Source: an uncultured beta proteobacterium (GTDB lineage Bacteria; Pseudomonadota; Gammaproteobacteria; Burkholderiales; Burkholderiaceae_B). From it: DNA of 6,003 bases. A model generated the notes under the pieces. It was not told where the DNA came from. It saw only the letters and a program-made list of their open reading frames with translations, and did no database searches. The first letter of the stretch is position 1; every line of letters starts with the position of its first letter. A program made the translations under genes and the position numbers. Positions 5,995-6,003 of this stretch are shown here, piece by piece. The stretch is taken from positions 1 to 6,003 of the forward strand of contig CAIYCP010000228.1 of assembly GCA_903924715.1 (NCBI GenBank). Direction: 5' to 3'.

Positions 5995-6003
5995 TTTGGG
6001 TTC

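Overview
The window is chromosomal-looking bacterial DNA, moderately GC-rich by eye and almost fully coding, with five genes in two back-to-back blocks. The protein styles, the short overlaps between genes and the pairing of an AroE-like protein with a GMC flavoenzyme suggest a proteobacterium, most likely a betaproteobacterium of the Burkholderiales. This is an impression from the sequence, not a database result. There is no rRNA, tRNA, CRISPR array, insertion sequence or phage gene.

Left part (1-2856). A secreted alpha/beta hydrolase gene runs leftward off the window edge (1-345, minus strand). It is cut just before the place where its nucleophile serine should lie. A 118-bp divergent intergenic region (346-463) carries candidate promoter elements and a perfect 12-bp palindrome. 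Rightward from it run two tightly coupled genes: a shikimate-dehydrogenase-family (AroE-like) oxidoreductase with a changed substrate pocket (464-1258), and an FAD-dependent GMC-family alcohol/choline-dehydrogenase-like enzyme (1258-2856). Their stop and start codons share one base (TGATG). They probably act in one catabolic or modifying route on an alcohol or polyol-type substrate that I cannot name.

Right part (2867-6003). Two minus-strand genes form a glycerol catabolism unit transcribed right to left: glpK (glycerol kinase, 4459-5961), then glpD (FAD-dependent glycerol-3-phosphate dehydrogenase, 2867-4462), overlapping by four bases (ATGA). Together they turn glycerol into glycerol 3-phosphate and then dihydroxyacetone phosphate, passing electrons to the quinone pool. 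No glpF or glpR lies inside the window. The GlpD looks closer to the mitochondrial GPD2 type than to Escherichia coli GlpD. The 42 bp upstream of glpK contain a possible -10 element overlapping an inverted repeat.

The GMC and glpD genes converge tail to tail with only 10 bp between them and no convincing T-tract terminator. The glp half is ordinary metabolism. The most unusual item is the AroE-like protein that keeps the catalytic Lys/Asp pair but has lost the shikimate-binding serines.
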